Shown in pieces: positions 23,969 through 36,520 of a stretch of 64,000 bases of DNA. The position numbers and the translations under genes were made by a program. The stretch comes from Dallia pectoralis. Lineage: Eukaryota > Chordata > Actinopteri > Esociformes > Umbridae. The stretch spans positions 3,094,785 through 3,158,784 of the forward strand of contig CM055736.1 of assembly GCA_029465975.1 (NCBI GenBank), given 5' to 3'. The notes beneath the pieces are model-generated. The model saw only the letters and a list, made by a program, of their open reading frames with translations. It was not told the origin of the DNA and did not search any database. Each line of letters opens with the position of its first letter. Positions within the stretch are counted from its first letter, which is position 1.

Positions 23969-26375
23969 TATCCCATATATCCATATCCCATATATCCATA
24001 TCCCATATATCCATATCCCATATATCCATATATCCATATATCCATATCCCATATATCCATATATCCATATCCCATATATCCATATATCCATATCCCATAT
24101 ATCCATATCCCATATATCCATATCCCATATATCCATATCCCATATATCCATATCCCATATATCCATATCCCATATATCCATATATCCATATATCCATATA
24201 TCCATATCCCATATATCCATATCCCATATATCCATATCCCATATCCCATATATCCATATCCCATATATCCATATCCCATATATCCATATCCCATATATCC
24301 ATATCCCATATATCCATATATCCATATATCCATATCCATATATCCATATCCCATATATCCATATCCCATATATCCATATCCCATATATCCATATCCCATA
24401 TATCCATTATCCCATATATCCATATCCCATATATCCATTATCCATATCCCATATATCCATATCCCATATATCCATATCCCATATATCCATATCCCATATA
24501 TCCATTATCCCATATATCCATATCCCATATATCCATTATCCATATCCCATATATCCATATCCCATATATCCATATCCCATATATCCATATCCCATATATC
24601 CATATCCCATATATCCATATCCCATATATCCATTATCCATATCCCATATATCCATATCCCATATATCCATATCCCATATATCCATATCCCATATATCCAT
24701 ATCCCATATATCCATATATCCATATCCCATATATCCATTATCCATATCCCATATATCCATATATCCATTATCCATATCCCATATATCCATATCCCATATA
24801 TCCATTATCCATATATCCATATATCCATATCCCATATCCCATATATCCATATCCCATATATCCATATCCCATATATCCATATCCCATATATCCATATATC
24901 CATATCCATATATCCATTATCCATATATCCATATATCCATATCCCATATCCCCATATATATCCATATCCCATATATCCATATATCCATATATCCATATAT
25001 CCATATCCCATATATCCATATATCCATATCCCATATATCCATATCCCATATATCCATTATCCATATCCCATATATCCATATCCCATATATCCATATCCCA
25101 TATATCCATTATCCATATCCCATATATCCATATCCCATATATCCATTATCCATATCCCATATATCCATTATCCATATCCCATATATCCATTATCCATATC
25201 CCATATATCCATTATCCATATCCCATATATCCATTATCCATATCCCATATATCCATTATCCCATATATCCATTATCCATATCCCATATATCCATTATCCC
25301 ATATATCCATATCCCATATATCCATATCCCATATATCCATTATCCATATCCCATATATCCATTATCCATATCCCATATATCCATATCCCATATATCCATT
25401 ATCCATATCCCATATATCCATTATCCATATCCCATATATCCATTATCCATATCCCATATATCCATTATCCATATCCCATATATCCATATCCCATATATCC
25501 ATTATCCATATCCCATATATCCATTATCCATATCCCATATATCCATATCCCATATATCCATATCCCATATATCCATATCCCATATATCCATATCCCATAT
25601 CCCATATATCCATTATCCCATATATCCATTATCCCATATATCCATTATCCATATCCCATATCCCATATATCCATTATCCCATATATCCATTATCCATATC
25701 CCATATATCCATATCCCATATATCCATTATCCATATCCCATATATCCATTATCCATATCCCATATATCCATATCCCATATATCCATATCCCATATATCCA
25801 TATCCCATATATCCATTATCCATATCCCATATATCCATTATCCATATCCCATATATCCATATCCCATATATCCATTATCCATATCCCATATATCCATTAT
25901 CCATATCCCATATCCCATATATCCATATCCCATATATCCATATCCCATATCCCATATATCCATTATCCCATATATCCATTATCCCATATATCCATTATCC
26001 ATATCCCATATCCCATATATCCATTATCCCATATATCCATTATCCATATCCCATATATCCATTATCCATATCCCATATATCCATATCCCATATATCCATT
26101 ATCCATATCCCATATATCCATTATCCATATCCCATATATCCATATCCCATATATCCATATCCCATATATCCATATCCCATATATCCATTATCCATATCCC
26201 ATATATCCATTATCCATATCCCATATATCCATATCCCATATATCCATTATCCATATCCCATATATCCATTATCCATATCCCATATATCCATTATCCATAT
26301 CCCATATATCCATTATCCATATCCCATATCCCATATACCCATTATCCCATATATCCATTATCCTTATCCCATATA
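23969..26375. repeat. 15-bp AT-rich satellite-like array, 2.4 kb
   Basis: The basic unit is ATATCCCATATATCC. Up to about 24405 only ATATCC and ATATCCC joints occur. After that, copies with CATTATCC and CATTATCCC are mixed in at increasing density. The unit length is a multiple of three and lacks stops, so one + frame runs for 823 codons of repeating His-Ile-Pro-Tyr-Ile, and the - strand is open in places. This is repeat DNA, not a gene. Confidence 0.97.
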
Positions 26376-27404
26376 ATACTCCCAAACACCTGCAAAAGCC
26401 CTCACCAATGACAAGATCCTTGGTCTAAACGTGCACTCTGTGTCTAAAGGTGTGTATGAGCTTATAGTATGGTGTATAGTGGGCCATTGGATTGTATTTA
26501 TCTCCTATAATCTAGCAGTGCATTTGGTCATTTACTCTTTGAAGTGTAAGACCCTGTTACCTGTGTTGTCTTCGAACCAGCTAGCTGTGCTTTGCTCTCT
26601 TCTTTTACATTGTAAGGTGAACAGTAAAGTGAGGAGATAAAAACATTTTGACGTGATGCGGTCAGAGATCTAACTGTGTGTTTGAGGGAGAAAATCAACA
26701 CCTCGATCGCTTAAGTGTGAGTGCTTTTGGATGGAAATGTCAAAAGGGAAAGTGTGTGAATGTGTGTATGTGAAGAAACACATTTGTTTCTTTGAGTGTT
26801 GGCGCTTGTTTTTACAAGTGTGTGTGTGTGTTAGCCTGGCATTTTTCCAGCCAGTCTGCAAAGACAGATATGGCCGGGCAGGTAGCACCGTAAGCAACCA
26901 GTTCCATTTGCATCCAAATTGTTCGGCATTAGCATTAGCATTAGCACAGAGCCCAGTGAAGAGGCACCACAGAATGTTTTACATAAACGCTAACGCAGAA
27001 GAAGAGAAAGCAGCCGGGATGACTCATCAACACCACACAGCCTCCATTACAGAGTGTACTTTACATGGAGGACATCGGAATAACTGCGTTTGAAAGTGTA
27101 TTTGTTTATTCATCCCTTTTGTAAGTATGTCACACCTGTTACCTGGTGGGGGTGTGGGAGCAATGCATGCTGGGGGTTGTATCTTTTGTGGCCCAGCACC
27201 CTACGTCTCTCGGCCATCTTGTGAATCTCGTCTGCCAGCATCTTTCTGTCCATCTTCCATGCTTCGGGCCTCTGTTCCAAGCTGCTCCCTGCGAGCTTTT
27301 GAAAACCTCCCACGACGAGGGCTGGCCAGGGTTCTTAGCCTCTCACATGGGCCAGTCGACTCAGGGACGACCACTGGCGGGGAATGGAGTGGGTGCTGGT
27401 GAAT
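26376..27404. other. Unique non-coding DNA
   Basis: A small GT tract lies at 26818-26832 and a GCATTAGCATTAGCATTAGC triplication at about 26928-26947. No exon is recognised. Confidence 0.45.
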
Positions 27405-27935
27405 GCGTGTATATGTATGTCTGTGTGTGTGTGTATGTGTGTGTTTGTGTGTGTGTGTGTTTGCATATGTCTGTGTGTGTGTGTGTGTGTGTCTGTATAT
27501 GTGTGTTTGTGTGTGTGTGTGTGTGTTTGCATATGTATGTCTGTGTGTGTGTGTGTGTGTGTATGTTTATGTGTGTTTGTGTGTGTGCGTGTGTGTTTGT
27601 ATATGTATGTCTGTGTATGTGTGTGTCTGTATATGTGTGTTTGTGTATGTGTGTGTGTGTGTGTCTGTATATGTGTGTTTGTGTATGTGTGTGTGTTTGC
27701 ATATGTATGTCTGTGTGTGTGTGTGTGTGTGTGTCTGTTTATGTGTGTTTGTGTATGTGTGTGTGTGTGTGTTTGTATATGTATGTATGTGTGTGTGTGT
27801 GTCTGTATATGTGTGTGTGTCTGTGTCTGTGTGTGTGTGTGTGTCTGTGTGTGTGTTTGTATATGTATGTTTGTCTGTATATGTATGTGTGTGTCTGTGT
27901 GTGTGTGTCTGTATATGTATGTCTGTGTATGAGCT
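27405..27935. repeat. Compound GT/TATG microsatellite
   Basis: (GT)n tracts are interrupted by TTTGCATATGT, CTGTATATGT and CTGTTTATGT blocks spaced about 30-60 bp apart. Long cysteine/valine and threonine/histidine frames are artefacts. Confidence 0.95.
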
Positions 27936-28490
27936 GGTATCAACCAGACAAGCATTTATCATAAGCTTTTGACATCATATGACAAGTTAGAGCGAAGAAT
28001 CAAGACACATAGCTGGTCGACATCCAGCCAGCTGGTGACCTGAGATACTAGACATAAGGAGTTCAAGGAATAATATAGTTCGATGTTAGCATTCACTCAG
28101 ATCTCTCCTCCCCTGGTCAAACGGCTAATATGCTAAAGCATCTAAAGTAGTTTATCCATCAATCGTTATGATCTATTTATCGTCTAAATATATACATTCT
28201 TTATATAAATTTGGATTTTCTATCTAAATCAATCACAAATGTTCATGTTTTTAATATGCAAACATTTGAACAGCTGCATTTACAATGCTGTTATCAACCA
28301 ATGCTATTGTCTTAGCAACATTTCCCATAGCTGTTACACATTGCTATTTATTGACTGAATGCTAGTGACAATAATTCTTGTGACTTACCGCGACAAACTT
28401 TTTCGAAGTTATGGATATCTTCGAAAAATATGTTCCAAATTTGTGTACATGATTTCGGAAGTTGATTTTCGACCTATAGTAGCAATTTAT
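27936..28490. other. Unique AT-rich DNA
   Basis: No exon or recognised repeat. Confidence 0.4.
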
Positions 28491-29203
28491 GCACTGGCAC
28501 AGGCATTTACACTGGTATATATGCACTGGCACAGGCATTTACACTGGTATATATACCCTGGCACAGACATTTACACTGCTATATATGCACTGGCACACGC
28601 ATTTACACTGGTATATATGCACTGGCACAGGCATTTACACTGGTATATATGCACTGGCACAGGCATTTACACTGGTATATATACACTGGCACAGGCATTT
28701 ACACTGGTATATAAACACTGGCACAGACATTTACCCTGGTATATATACACTGGCACAGGCATTTACACTGGTATATATACACTGGCACAGGCATTTACAC
28801 TGGTATATAAACACTGGCACAGGCATTTACACTGGTATATATGCACTGGCACAGGCATTTACACTGGTATATATGCACTGGCACAGGCATTTACACTGTT
28901 ATATAAACACTGGCACAGACATTTACACTGGTATATATGCACTGGCACGGGCATTTACACTGGTATATAAACACTGGCACAGGCATTTACACTGGTATAT
29001 ATGCACTGGCACAGGCATTTACACTGGTATATAAACACTGGCACAGGCATTTACACTGGTGTGCACTGGCACAGGCTTTCACACTGATATATAAACACTG
29101 GCACAGGCATTTACACTGGTATGCGCTGGCACACTGGCACAGGCTTTCACACTGGTATATAAACACTGGCACAGGCTTTCACACTGATATATAAACACTG
29201 GCA
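28491..29203. repeat. 32-bp minisatellite, about 22 copies
   Basis: The unit consists of GCACTGGCACAGGCATTTAC and ACTGGTATATAT. TATATAT alternates with TATATAAAC; the last copies degrade (CAGGCTTTCAC, shortened units near 29060 and 29120). Open frames are repeat translations. Confidence 0.96.
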
Positions 29204-30263
29204 TAAAGATGGCAGACAAGTAAAGGGAATTAAGGAGTCTGCAATATAGCTGGATTAGCAAGTCAGGGGACCAGGCTAATTTAGATGAGATAGCTAGCGC
29301 CGCTAATGGTTGTCTCCTCTCCTCATTAGCATCTCTGATGCCCCTGATTCACATCTTGTTTTCGTTGATTTATTTCGGATTCCCATTAGCTTAACACAGA
29401 CACATATGTAAGCCACATACATTCCATGTACCTCATTTGGCACAATAGACCCTGTCTGATCTGTGAATCACACACACACACACACAAACACAGACACATA
29501 TGTAAGCCACATACATTCCATGTACCTCGCACACCAAGCAAATGACACCACAGAAAAACTTGAGCTATTGTCATTTGCGGTAAGGGGTTTGGGGGGTTGC
29601 GTTTAAGTGGCATTATAGGTTGTGGGCTATGTGTTTTTGTCGTGGTGGGGGGTTTAGGGGGTATCACAGGGATTTAGGATTGCGTACCCAGGGGGGTGGT
29701 GGGGATACAGAGGGGTTAACTCTGCTGGGTGTTGAACGTGGACCCTGACATCGAGGACGTTCCCACACGGCTGTCGTAGAACATAGAGATTATTCAACGG
29801 ACTCAGCCAGTGTTCCCTGTTTCTGCTCCACTTGTTAGTGCTCCGGGGCAGGGCATTCTGGGAATGTATTGTTGGACTGGACATCATTCTTTCTCCCTGT
29901 CTCACTTTTTTTTGTTCATTTCTTATTTTCTTTTCCCCTTCGGTCGTCTTCATGCTGCTAAGGATAATGGGATAAAAAGCGACACTGAGATAAAGGAGGG
30001 AAGAGAGGAAGTATTATAGCGGGGTTTAAAGTGCCAGCGTGCCAGCGTGCGTGTGTGTAGATATCAAGGTGCGCACACACCCTTTTAGTTTGCCACTCGA
30101 CGCGTCACTGGAAAAATGGCGTCAGCGGTTTGTGGTTTTCATTAAGAGATTATTTGTATGGCTCTGTCAGATCAGGGCACTGAGAAGGCAGGCAACAGGC
30201 AGCCAAGCGCTTCTTCCTTTTGTATATCTGTTTATCTCAATTCCTCTCACTGCTCCTGCCATT
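29204..30263. other. Unique DNA with a short direct duplication
   Basis: ACACAGACACATATGTAAGC and the following ~25 bp to CATGTACCTC occur twice, starting at about 29394 and 29489. The sequence GATTTATTTCGGATTCCCAT near 29367 resembles the start of a dispersed fish repeat. No exon is seen. Confidence 0.5.
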
Positions 30264-30294
30264 CACACACACACACACCAGCACACACACACAC

Positions 30295-30336
<42 letters not shown>

Positions 30337-30355
30337 CACACAAACACACACACAC

Positions 30356-30411
<56 letters not shown>

Positions 30412-30447
30412 ACACACCAGCACACACACACACACACACACACACAC

Positions 30448-30494
<47 letters not shown>
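30264..30494. repeat. CA microsatellite with CACCAG interruptions
   Basis: About 230 bp of (CA)n interrupted by CCAG, CAG, CAAA and CAGA. All frames of both strands are open and meaningless. Confidence 0.97.
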
Positions 30495-30496
<2 letters not shown>

Positions 30497-30609
30497 ATGA
30501 AACTTCTGGAACGTGACAACCATGGTGTTTCCCAATGTAATATTTGTTCCAACTATTTTAAATTGTATGTGCTATGATTGCATTATAATAGTAATTGTAA
30601 TACTAATAA

Positions 30610-30905
30610 TGAACATAATTTTCTATAGCGCCTTTAAAGTAGCATCTCAAAGCGCTTTTGAACATAAAAGCAACAGATACAGATGAGGACAAAAACATGC
30701 AGTAATAAAAATACAACAATATCATCAGATAATGACATAAAGCAATTCTAAAAAAAGATTGTAAAATACTCCAAGAGCATGCAAAACCTCAGAAGGAATA
30801 GAGTTCCAAAGTTTAGGAGCAAAATAAGAAAATGCCCTCTCACCAACAAAAGAGATTATGCAAAGATTCAATCTCCTACTGTCTGAGAATTGCACTGACC
30901 ACGGT
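30610..30905. repeat. Probable dispersed fish repeat
   Basis: The segment starts with TTTCTATAGCGCCTTTAAAG and CAAAGCGCTTTTGAACA and later has GAGTTCCAAAGTTTAGGAGC. I recall this arrangement from interspersed repeats in teleosts. The family name is not known to me. Confidence 0.45.
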
Positions 30906-31474
30906 TAACGCTTGATCCATTTCAAATTCGCATCAGATGGTGAAAATAGCATATGTCCGTTTGAAAACCTGTTGATTTGTTGAAAATATAAATTTTTAGT
31001 TAAAAAGACCCCATTCTGGTTAAAATACACAAGAGGCAGACTCCCTCCTGACCTGGTTTGGTGTCATTGCTGTTATGAATCAAGATCCTAACTGTATTCG
31101 TCCATGTTAATTGGATGCCTGTAACCTGTCTGGTCATTGATCAACATGAATCAGTCTGAATCTTTATTACAGTGTCAACAAGCTATCAGTGCTCAATAGT
31201 CAGGGCTTCTGTTGGAGAATGGACTGTGACCCAGGGGTCAGTGTGCTTACATGGGCTGTGTGTGTGTGTGTGTGTGTGTGTCTGTAAATGGTTAAGCGAC
31301 AAAACCTTGTGGTCGTATCTCCAACTGAAGCTGCAGCGGTGAATCCCATTATTGTCACCAGGAACCCGGTTAGTTCAGAGTGACGTCTTTGGCATTATGG
31401 GGACTGGTTAATGACACACAGGTGTTGGGGGAGGTGTCCCTGATATGTGCCTGAGGGCGTCTACCTAGAGATAT

Positions 31475-31508
<34 letters not shown>

Positions 31509-32507
31509 TGCTCGTCAGCTTGAATTTTATCACCACCTCCTCGGTGGTGATAAAATTAAGATGTTTTTTAAGACAAATGGGAAAATTTTGGTTTTAGGTT
31601 ATTTTAAACAAGCTGAATATTTCTAGTGAGACAATACAAAAACTACTCATTTCAGATTGTACATTTGGTTGCATTAGGCAATAAAAACAAAAACAAACGT
31701 TAATACATATTACTTAAACAAAAATCTACCTGTAGAATCTGATCTAATCACTTTTTATTCACAAAATAAAATGTTAACTCCTCTGTTTAAAGCAGTATAT
31801 GTTCCACATTGCATTGTGGTACGAGAACTAAAGTCAGAGGCAGACAGTGACATGAGCGTGAGAAGCTGTGGACGCTAATATCTTTAGCAGTCGTAATGTT
31901 GGCAAAAGACTTCACACGTTCAGTTCTATTTCTGTGACAGATGTTATTCCCAATTAAAAACGATTAAATCCGATGATTATAACCATTCAAAAATACGTGT
32001 GAGGATTTCCTGATGGTCACGTGCTGTTCTTGTAAGAAGTTGTTAGAAATTCCTAAGAGAGAGAGAGAGAGAGAGAATGAGAAATAAATAGCATAAGAAG
32101 AGACTATTTACATTTACAGTTAGGATAAGAGAGAACGAGCGAATAAGAAAGAACAGATTTGTATGTGCATATATGCACAGAGCTTTTCTAATGGGGGGAC
32201 TTAACAGCAGAAGGCAGGGAGATTGCACTGAGACGGGATCTTTACTCATGGCTTGTCAATGTTATTTAGTTGCTCCATCCAACAGCTCTCACTGCACACT
32301 GGGAGACCTTTACAGTCATCAGTGGTGCTTGTACATTAAACTGAGGGGCGTGCGTGTGTGTGTGTCTTCATGTTTATAGATGCTGGATGAATCCACAGGG
32401 GATGACTGTGATGACTCAGGTTGCACTGAAGAGCCAGCTGTGATGTCATTACTCTGAGGGCTTGGCGACGGGGACACAGATGCAGCTGGTTCTTTACAGC
32501 GCGGCTA
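30906..32507. other. Unique DNA with two GT tracts and a hairpin
   Basis: (GT)n tracts lie at about 31258-31282 and 31479-31507 and a short GA tract at 32057-32075. A perfect 15-bp inverted repeat at 31523-31557 is listed separately. No exon is seen. Confidence 0.55.
31523..31557. repeat. Perfect 15-bp stem with 5-nt loop
   Basis: AATTTTATCACCACC is followed by TCCTC and then its exact reverse complement GGTGGTGATAAAATT. It lies 15 bp after a GT microsatellite. It resembles a bacterial terminator in form only; in this setting it is simply a short palindrome. Confidence 0.9.
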
Positions 32508-34289
32508 ACATTACCTCTCCCTAACCCCTCCCCTCTTTCTCTCCTTTCTCTCTCCTTTCTCCACATCCTCTCCCTCCTTTTCTCTCCACATTACCTCTCC
32601 CTAACCCCCCCTAATTACCTCCCCTAACCCCTCCCCCTCTACCTTTCTCTCTCCATTTCCCCCTCTCCCCCTCTACCTTTCTCTCTCCATTTCTCTCCAC
32701 ATTACCTCTCCCTAACCCCTCCCCCTCTACCTTTCTCTCTCCATTTCTCTCCACATTACCTCTCCCTAACCCCTCCCCCTCTACCTTTCTCTCTCCATTT
32801 CTCTCCACATTACCTCTCCCTAACCCCTCCCCCTCTACCTTTCTCTCTCCATTTCTCTCCACATTACCTCTCCCTAACCCCTCCCCCTCTACCTTTCTCT
32901 CTCCATTTCTCTCCACATTACCTCTCCCTAACCCCATTACCTCTCCCCCCCTCTCTACCTTTCTCTCTCCATTTCTCTCCACATTACCTCTCCCTAACCC
33001 CTCCCCCTCCCTTTCTCTCTCCAACCCCTCCCCCCCTCCCCTCTACCTTTCTCTCTCCATTTCTCTCCACATTACCTCTCCCTAACCTCCCCCTCTACCT
33101 TTCTCTCTCCATTTCTCTCCACATTACCTCTCCCTAACCCCCCCCTCTACCTTTCTCTCTCCATTTCTCTCCACATTACCTCTCCCTAACCCCTCCCCCT
33201 ACCTTTCTCTCTCCATTTCTCTCCACATTACCTCTCCCTAACCCCTCCCCTCTACCTTTCCTCTCCATTTCTCTCCACATTACCTCTACCTTTCTCTCTC
33301 CATTTCTCTCCACATTACCTCTCCCTAACCCCTCCCCCTCTAACCCCTCCCTCCCCTCCTCTACCTTTCTCTCTCCATTTCTCCTCTCATTACCTCTCCC
33401 TAACCCCCCCCCCTCTCTACCTTTCTCTCTCCATTTCTCTCCACATTACCTCTCCCCCCTCTACCTTTCTCTCTCCACCCCCCTCCCCCTCTCTCCATTT
33501 CCTCTACCTTTCTCTCTCCCCTCATTTCTCTTTCCACATTACCTCCCCCTCTCCCTAACCCCTCCCCCTCCTTTCTCTCTCCATTTCTCTCCACATTACC
33601 TCTCCCTAACCCCTCCCCCCCCCTCTACCTTTCTCTCTCCATTTCATTTACCTCTCCCTAACCCCTCCCCTCTACCTTTCTTCTCCTCTCCACATTACCT
33701 CCCCTAACCCCTCCCCCTCCCTTTCTTCTCCATTTCTCTCACATCTCTCTCCATTTCTCTCCCATTACTCTCTCCCTCCCTAACCCCTCCCCCTCTACCT
33801 TTCTCTCTCCATTTCTCTCCACATTACCTCTCCCTAACCCCTCCCCCTCTACCTTTCTCTCTCCATTTCTCTCCACATTACCTCTCCCTAACCCCTCCCC
33901 CTCTACCTTTCTCTCTCCATTTCTCTCCACATTACCTCTCCCTAACCCCTCCCCCTCTACCTTTCTCTCTCCATTTCTCTCCACATTACCTCTCCCTAAC
34001 CCCTCCCCCTCTACCTTTCTCTCTCCATTTCTCTCCACATTACCTCTCCCTAACCCCCCCCCCTTTCTCTCTATTTCTCTCCACTTTCTCTCTCCATTTC
34101 TCTCCACATTACCTCTCCCTAACCCCTCCCCCTCTACCTTTCTCTCTCCATTTCTCTCCACATTACCTCTCCCTAACCCCTCCCCCTCTACCTTTCTCTC
34201 TCCATTTCTCTCCACATTACCTCTCCCTAACCCCTCCCCCTCTACCTTTCTCTCTCCATTTCTCTCCACATTATCTCTCCCTCTCTCTA
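32508..34289. repeat. 53-bp polypyrimidine minisatellite, about 33 copies
   Basis: The unit consists of CCCCTCTACCTTTCTCTCTC, CATTTCTCTCCACATTACCT and CTCCCTAACCCCT. Copies are regular at 32690-32930 and 33780-34060, but the middle (about 32930-33780) is scrambled, with partial and fused units. Each unit contains a CCCTAACCCC block resembling one telomere repeat. Arginine/glutamate-rich open frames on the - strand are artefacts. Confidence 0.96.
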
Positions 34290-34832
34290 GTTGTCTGGGT
34301 GAATGTGTAATGGTCGCAGGGATTTTACATTCCGTGTCCGAAAGCCGACGAGGCACAGATAACTCAGAGGCGATCTCTCCGTTTTATATGGGTCCAAGAC
34401 GGTTTGCGTGTGTGTGTGTGTGTGTGTGAGTGAGGAAGAAAGCTCTTGGCGAAATGTACACTTTTTGAAAAAGATTGCTTTCATCCATCGTTTCGATCTG
34501 TATGTGTGTGTGTTTTCTGCCAGACGGCGTGTAGCATCGGCCGCGTTGCCAATAGCATTTTTCTGATGGTCCAAGTGAGGCGTCCAGCCTGTTATCATAT
34601 CCGCACTGAGGTATTAAACCTCTGAAAGCAGACACCCACAGCCGATCGATAACCAATTCCTGCAAGATATTTGTTCGAGTTGTCAATAAACTATTGAACG
34701 CGTCTTCGCTGAGTGGATGCCGGTTGTGTTAATGGAACAAGATTATGCTGATGAGAGTCACGTACTAATTATGTTATTGATCTTCACCTCGTTCTTCATT
34801 GTTCGTCCCATGATGCCACTTGTTCGTCTTGT
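34290..34832. other. Unique DNA
   Basis: A (GT)n tract lies at 34408-34429. No exon is recognised. Confidence 0.4.
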
Positions 34833-34892
34833 AGTGCACTAGTTTTCACCAGATCCCTATGGATTAGGGTGCCATTTGACCCACAGCATCTA
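34833..34892. repeat. Salmonid-like dispersed repeat fragment
   Basis: GTAGTGCACTAGTTTTCACC followed by CCTATGGATTAGGGTGCCAT resembles a very common short repeat that I recall from salmonid genomes. This is recall, not a search result. Confidence 0.55.
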
Positions 34893-34993
34893 CCGATGGA
34901 CACCCCCGTTATCCACCTCTCAAAGATCATTGGAGGAGAACATCAGATGGGAGGGACCTCCTGCTGTCTTACCCAATGGCTTTAAATGAGACC

Positions 34994-35235
34994 AGGAGAT
35001 AGGGGCTAGGAGATAGGGGTTAGGAGCAAGGGGTTAGGAGCTAGGGGTTAGGAGCTAGGGACTAGGAGATAGGAGCTAGGGGTTAGGAGCAAGGGGTTAG
35101 GAGCTAGGGGTTAGGAGCTAGGGGCTAGGAGCTATGGGTTAGCGGCTAGGGGCTAGGGGTTAGGGGCTAGGAGCTAGGGGTTAGGAGCTAGGGGCTAGGG
35201 GTTAGGAGCTAGGGGTTAGGAGCTAGGGGCTAGGG
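34994..35235. repeat. 14-bp telomere-like G-rich array, about 17 copies
   Basis: The unit is AGGGGTTAGGAGCT with GGGGCTAGG and GGGATAGG variants. Runs of four G at short intervals on the + strand could form G-quadruplexes. The motif GGGGTTAG resembles the vertebrate telomere repeat but the period is 14, not 6. Confidence 0.93.
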
Positions 35236-35384
35236 CTCGATTATGGCAATTATTAGACACGATTACTAATTGAAACACCATGATTTTATTTACATATAAA
35301 ATGCAAAAATGTAAAAAGGCACAATAATTGTTTTAGCTTGATCACATTGTTTTTATAATTTAAATTAATTGGACAGTCCGACAA

Positions 35385-36125
35385 GGAGGCTTCCTGAAGA
35401 CAATAATGATCCAGTCTGGTTTCAGGCCTCGTCATAGCACTGAGACTGCATTTGGGAACGTGGTAAACTTACCTTTTAATGGCTTCAGACAAAAGTTTTT
35501 GCATCGTCCTTTTGCCTTTTGATCTTTGTGCTGCCTTTGAAACCATTGATCACTACTTTCTTTTGGTGACATTGGAAACACATGTGGATCTATGCAGACA
35601 TGTTCTTGCCTGGTTTAGTTCCTAGTTCTCAGACAGAGAGCTACAGGATTTTTTTACCATGATTACTGTAGCACACATATTGTCACTGCAACAGAATGAA
35701 AACATGATGTCAAAACAATGTGGCGTTGTGTATAATAGTTATAATCGGGCTGCCCAGGCACCCTGGCTATATGTTAGTTCTGCTATGACACATAACATAG
35801 ATCACCTGCATCACACTTACCAAACCTACCCACGTGTTCCATTGGACCACTTGTATTTAGAATTGTCTAACAAACAGCTGGAGGCAGGACTTCCTCCCTC
35901 AGAGATCCACAAGTGTGGAAAGATCTGCCGATTAAGGTTAATGACGCAGATGCACATTTTAAGTGTATACTACAAACAAATTTATTTAGCAAGTTTCCCT
36001 ATTTGGTTATTTTTCTTAGCCAATGTTGTTGTTTGCTCTCTGGGATTTCAGGCTGGGCGTTTGTTAAAACACTTTGTGACAACTGCTAATGTAATACGAC
36101 TTATTGATGAAATAAATTCATTGAG
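35385..36125 (+). mobile_element. Second decayed L2-like LINE fragment
   Basis: From 35410 the + strand encodes MIQSGFRPRHSTETAFGNVV, the conserved RT block just before the catalytic domain in fish L2-like elements. After a frameshift a degenerate L-DLCAAFETIDH stretch follows at about 35520-35555. The RT core then breaks down. The 3' end at 36066-36115 (ACTTTGTGACAACTGCTAAT, then GATGAAATAAATT) resembles the 3' tail of such LINEs. The open frame at 35659-36189 spans the decayed body and has no intact domain. The family appears to be the same as, or close to, that of the relic at 2805-4325. Confidence 0.75.
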
Positions 36126-36520
36126 AGTACACAACGGGTACACATTTGAGATTTTCTCCGGTTCTCTTTGCCCAGTTCTTGCTCAGTAAAGGAACCAAGG
36201 GAAGCCCACAGAGATTGTCTGCTGGGTCTTCTAATCCCCATAATTTAATAAAAAATGCCTCCATAAGACAGCGTATGCAAATGAGGTGTCACAGCAGCAG
36301 AGAAGGCCATAGGGTGTCGGTGTGAATTTAATGGAAAGTAAGTCCTCCCTGCGGGAGTCTAACTCCGGGTTATAAAATGACAGATTCCTGTACGCTTCAG
36401 GAAATCAGGCTCCACAACCCGTGACGTCGTGTTCTGTGATTGACTGGTCTCACGTATTGTAACAGACTCTAACGTGACTCCAACATTGAATCCAAACTCA
36501 CTGTTTACATTCGTTTTACT
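36126..36520. other. Unique DNA
   Basis: No exon or repeat is recognised before the 18-bp array. Confidence 0.4.

Noticed and set aside
23969..26375. Array of CArG boxes (SRF sites)
   Set aside because: The motif is CCATATATCC, which lacks the GG required at the 3' end of a CArG box.
23957..26428. 823-codon open frame as a protein gene
   Set aside because: It is the translation of a 15-bp tandem repeat with no stop codons; it has no domain and the opposite strand is also open in places.
31523..31557. Rho-independent terminator
   Set aside because: The stem-loop has the right shape, but this is vertebrate intronic DNA, and no U-tract of the expected kind follows.
35659..36189. 176-codon open frame as an independent gene
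   Set aside because: It spans the decayed body and 3' tail of a LINE relic, and no intact domain is seen.
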